Source: an uncultured Actinotalea sp.
GTDB lineage: Bacteria; Actinomycetota; Actinomycetes; Actinomycetales; Cellulomonadaceae
Reading direction: 5' to 3'
Assembly: GCF_946885855.1 (NCBI RefSeq)
Contig: NZ_CAMPHH010000169.1
Coordinates: 1-7,407 of the forward strand
DNA length: 7,407 nt
Shown here: positions 4,871 through 7,407 of the stretch, in pieces
How the letters are laid out: every line of letters starts with the position of its first letter
Position numbering within the stretch: the stretch's first letter is position 1
The notes under the pieces: generated by a model
Told to the model about the DNA's origin: nothing
The model's input: the letters and a program-made list of their open reading frames with translations, nothing else
Database searches by the model: none
Position numbers and translations under genes: made by a program

Positions 4871-7407
4871 CGCTGACCGTCGTCCGGTGCGCGCTCGTTC
4901 TCCACACCGGCACCATCGGTCAGCGCCTCGTCGTCATGACCCGTTCCCCCGGACGAGATCTCACCCGGGGATTCACCCGGCTCGCCGCGCAGCATCGCCA
5001 GCGTCGCCGGCAGGTCGTCCGGCTGGACCAGGACGTCACGCGCCTTGGACCCCTCGGAGGGACCGACGATCTCCCGCGACTCCAGCAGGTCCATGAGCCG
5101 TCCGGCCTTGGCGAAGCCGACCCGGAGCTTCCGCTGGAGCATCGAGGTCGAGCCGAACTGCGTCGTCACCACGAGCTCGGCCGCCTGCAGCAGGAGGTCC
5201 AGGTCGTCGCCGATGTCCTCGTCCACCTGCTTCTTCGCGGCGGGGGCCGCGACGTCCTCGCGGTACGTGGGCTTGAGCTGGGTCTTGACGTGCTCGACGA
5301 CGGCGTGGATCTCGCTCTCCGCGACCCACGCGCCCTGCACGCGCATCGGCTTCGCGGCGCCCATGGGCAGGAAGAGCGCGTCGCCCTGGCCGATGAGCTT
5401 CTCCGCTCCAGGCTGGTCCAGGACCACGCGGGAGTCCGTCAGCGAGGACGTCGCGAACGCCAGGCGCGAGGGCACGTTCGCCTTGATCAGACCGGTGACC
5501 ACGTCGACGCTCGGCCGCTGGGTGGCCAGGACCAGGTGGATCCCGGCCGCGCGGGCCAGCTGCGTGATGCGCTGGATCGAGGCCTCGACGTCCCGCGGCG
5601 CCACCATCATGAGGTCCGCCAGCTCGTCGACGATGACGAGGAGGTAGGGGTAGGGCGCGATCTTGCGCTCGCTCCCCGGCAGTGGCTTGACCTTCCCGGA
5701 GCGCACGCCGGCGTTGAAGTCGTCGATGTGCTTGTAGCCGAACATCGCGAGGTCGTCGTAGCGCGACTCCATCTCGCGGACGACCCACTCCAGCGCCTCG
5801 GCAGCCTTCTTGGGGTTGGTGATGATCGGCGTGATGAGGTGCGGGATGCCCTCGTAGAGGGTCAGCTCGACGCGCTTGGGGTCGACGAGGATCATCCGGA
5901 CCTCGTCCGGCGTCGAGCGCATGAGGACCGACGTGATCATCGAGTTGACGAAGCTGGACTTGCCCGCGCCGGTCGCGCCGGCGACGAGCAGGTGCGGCAT
6001 CTTGGCCAGGTTCGCGACGACGTACCCGCCCTCGACGTCCTTGCCGACGCCGATGACCATGGGGTGCTCGCTGCGTCGCGCCGAGGAGGAGCGCAGGACG
6101 TCGCCGAGCGAGACCGTCTCGCGGTCCGTGTTCGGGATCTCGATCCCGATGGCCGACTTCCCCGGGATGGGCGAGAGGATCCGCACGTCGGCGCTCGCCA
6201 CCGCGTAGGAGATGTTGCGCCCGAGCGCCGTGACGCGCTCGACCTTGGTGCCCGAGCCCAGCTCGACCTCGTACCGGGTGACCGTCGGGCCGCGCGTGAA
6301 CCCGGTCACCTGGGCGTCGATCTCGAACTGCTCGAAGACACCGGTGAGCGCCTCGACGACCCGGTCGTTCGCGGCCGACCGCACCTTGTGGGCCATGCCC
6401 TTCGCCAGGAGCGACTCGGCAGGGAGGGTGTAGACGACGTCGCCGGAGAGCATCGGCTGCTCGCCGCGAGGCATGGGTTCGGGCATCCTCGGCGCGGTCT
6501 CGCCCACAGGGCCGCTCCTGGCGACCACCGACGTCGCGACGTCGTCCTGCGCCGGGACCACCTCGGTGACGTCGGCGTCGGGCGCCTGCTCCCCCGGGGC
6601 GGCCGGCTCCGTCACCGCCGCCGACTCGAACGCCTCGTCACCCGCGAACGTGCCGTGGGCCGCCCGGGCGGCGGCCGCGGCGTCGTCGTCGGCCGCGCGG
6701 CGACGGCCGGGCAGACGACGCCTCGGCCGGGCCGCGTCCTTCTCCTGCTGCTGGGCGAGCGTGGGGAGGTCGGCGAGCGACTCGTCGTCCGGCTCGGTGC
6801 CCTCGGGGTGCCGACGCCCCGTCGCCCAGTGGTAGGCGGACCGCAGGCGTGGCCCGATCTGGTGCACCGGCGTCGCGGTGACGACGAGGAGGCCGAAGAA
6901 CGCGAGGAGGAGCAGCAGGGGCACGGTCACCCAGGCGGTCAGCAGGGCCTCCAGCGGGGCGGCGGCCACGAAGCCCAGGACGCCGCCCGCGGCCCGGACC
7001 GGCTCGAACCCGTCACCGGGCGAGGGCACGCCGGCCGACAGGTGGACCAGTCCGCAGACGGCGAGCACGACGGCCGCCATCCCGATGACGATGCGCCCGT
7101 TGGCCTCGACGCGGTCGGGGTGCCGCATGAGCCGCACGGCCGCGGCGAGGAGGAAGAGCGGCACGGCCACGCCGACGACGCCGAAGGTCCCGGCCACGAC
7201 GGCGTGGATGACGTCACCGGCGGCGCCGGACAGGGCCCACCACTCCCGCGCGGCGACGACGACGGCCAGCCCGAGGAGGACGAACGCCGCACCGTCGCGG
7301 CGGTGAGCCGGGTCCAGGTCCCGGGCTCCGTGACCGATGCGCCGTGCCGTGCCGCCGACGAGGTGGGCGCTGCCGAGGAACACGCCGCGGACGATCCGGA
7401 CCGGCAG
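4849..7407 (-). CDS. ftsK: FtsK/SpoIIIE DNA translocase, N-terminus outside window
   Basis: FtsK pumps chromosomal DNA through the closing septum and helps resolve chromosome dimers with XerCD at dif. The frame stays open to the right edge; a GTG at 7383 exists, but eight further codons read through, and family members usually have more N-terminal sequence, so the gene is treated as 5'-partial. Numbering from 7383: membrane segments at about 32-46, 60-83, 98-118 and 131-171; a disordered charged and Ala/Pro-rich linker at about 185-315; the alpha/beta motor at about 318-710 with Walker A GATGAGKSS (469-477), Walker B LLVIVDELAD (581-590, D586/E587) and TQRPS (621-625); and the winged-helix gamma domain (about 735-788) with STSMLQRKLRVGFAKA. 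GFAKA stands where proteobacteria have GYNRA, the helix that reads the KOPS polarity sequence. A 55-residue acidic, Gly-rich tail follows gamma, and its end overlaps the start of the c-di-GMP gene. Confidence 0.95.
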   Translation of the reverse strand: MPVRIVRGVFLGSAHLVGGTARRIGHGARDLDPAHRRDGAAFVLLGLAVVVAAREWWALSGAAGDVIHAVVAGTFGVVGVAVPLFLLAAAVRLMRHPDRVEANGRIVIGMAAVVLAVCGLVHLSAGVPSPGDGFEPVRAAGGVLGFVAAAPLEALLTAWVTVPLLLLLAFFGLLVVTATPVHQIGPRLRSAYHWATGRRHPEGTEPDDESLADLPTLAQQQEKDAARPRRRLPGRRRAADDDAAAAARAAHGTFAGDEAFESAAVTEPAAPGEQAPDADVTEVVPAQDDVATSVVARSGPVGETAPRMPEPMPRGEQPMLSGDVVYTLPAESLLAKGMAHKVRSAANDRVVEALTGVFEQFEIDAQVTGFTRGPTVTRYEVELGSGTKVERVTALGRNISYAVASADVRILSPIPGKSAIGIEIPNTDRETVSLGDVLRSSSARRSEHPMVIGVGKDVEGGYVVANLAKMPHLLVAGATGAGKSSFVNSMITSVLMRSTPDEVRMILVDPKRVELTLYEGIPHLITPIITNPKKAAEALEWVVREMESRYDDLAMFGYKHIDDFNAGVRSGKVKPLPGSERKIAPYPYLLVIVDELADLMMVAPRDVEASIQRITQLARAAGIHLVLATQRPSVDVVTGLIKANVPSRLAFATSSLTDSRVVLDQPGAEKLIGQGDALFLPMGAAKPMRVQGAWVAESEIHAVVEHVKTQLKPTYREDVAAPAAKKQVDEDIGDDLDLLLQAAELVVTTQFGSTSMLQRKLRVGFAKAGRLMDLLESREIVGPSEGSKARDVLVQPDDLPATLAMLRGEPGESPGEISSGGTGHDDEALTDGAGVENERAPDDGQRWSPTAT

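Noticed and set aside
3129..4916. 595-codon minus-strand frame overlapping the GGDEF-EAL gene and the ftsK end
   Set aside because: Arg/Ala/Gly/Pro-rich out-of-frame translation of a well-supported gene, with no domain motifs.
1..7407. CRISPR array, tRNA, insertion sequence, attachment site, KOPS cluster or defence genes
   Set aside because: No spaced direct repeats, terminal inverted repeats, transposase or integrase motifs or tRNA-like folds were seen by eye, and all long frames are accounted for by the five genes.

Overview
The window is a piece of a very GC-rich actinobacterial chromosome. Strong G/C third-codon bias, GTG starts, the actinobacterial form of the FtsK gamma domain, and the pgsA-cinA pair all point to an actinomycete. 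My best guess is Micrococcales and a Cellulomonas-like relative, which is an inference from gene texture and not from a database match. Nearly all of the sequence is coding. There is no RNA gene, insertion sequence, CRISPR array or phage gene that I can support.

Layout from right to left, following the leftward transcription. (1) 7407-4849, minus: ftsK, the septal DNA translocase, with its N-terminus cut by the window edge. (2) 4870-2555, minus: a membrane-anchored PAS-PAS-GGDEF-EAL cyclic-di-GMP enzyme whose start overlaps the ftsK stop by 22 bases. (3) 1136-2536, plus: an exported CapA-family (PGA_cap) metallophosphoesterase-like protein, convergent with gene 2 across an 18-base gap. (4) 1065-475, minus: pgsA, phosphatidylglycerophosphate synthase. 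(5) 478-1, minus: cinA C-terminal-type gene (nicotinamide-nucleotide amidase family), cut by the left edge and joined to pgsA by an ATGA stop/start overlap.

The housekeeping genes ftsK, pgsA and cinA commonly lie close together in actinobacteria. Here a c-di-GMP signalling gene and a capA-like gene sit between them. The c-di-GMP gene probably shares the ftsK transcript. The capA-like gene runs the other way and separates pgsA from ftsK, so pgsA needs its own promoter. The 70-base divergent spacer (1066-1135) shows one: both the pgsA and capA-like GTG starts are preceded, at exactly six bases, by a TANNNT -10-type hexamer. That is the arrangement expected for leaderless transcripts.

I do not see a self-contained new defence or mobile system. 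The best leads are the mirrored leaderless promoters with a palindrome between them, the translational coupling of a c-di-GMP enzyme to ftsK, the paired cysteines in the CapA-like domain, and the short palindrome that contains both convergent stop codons.
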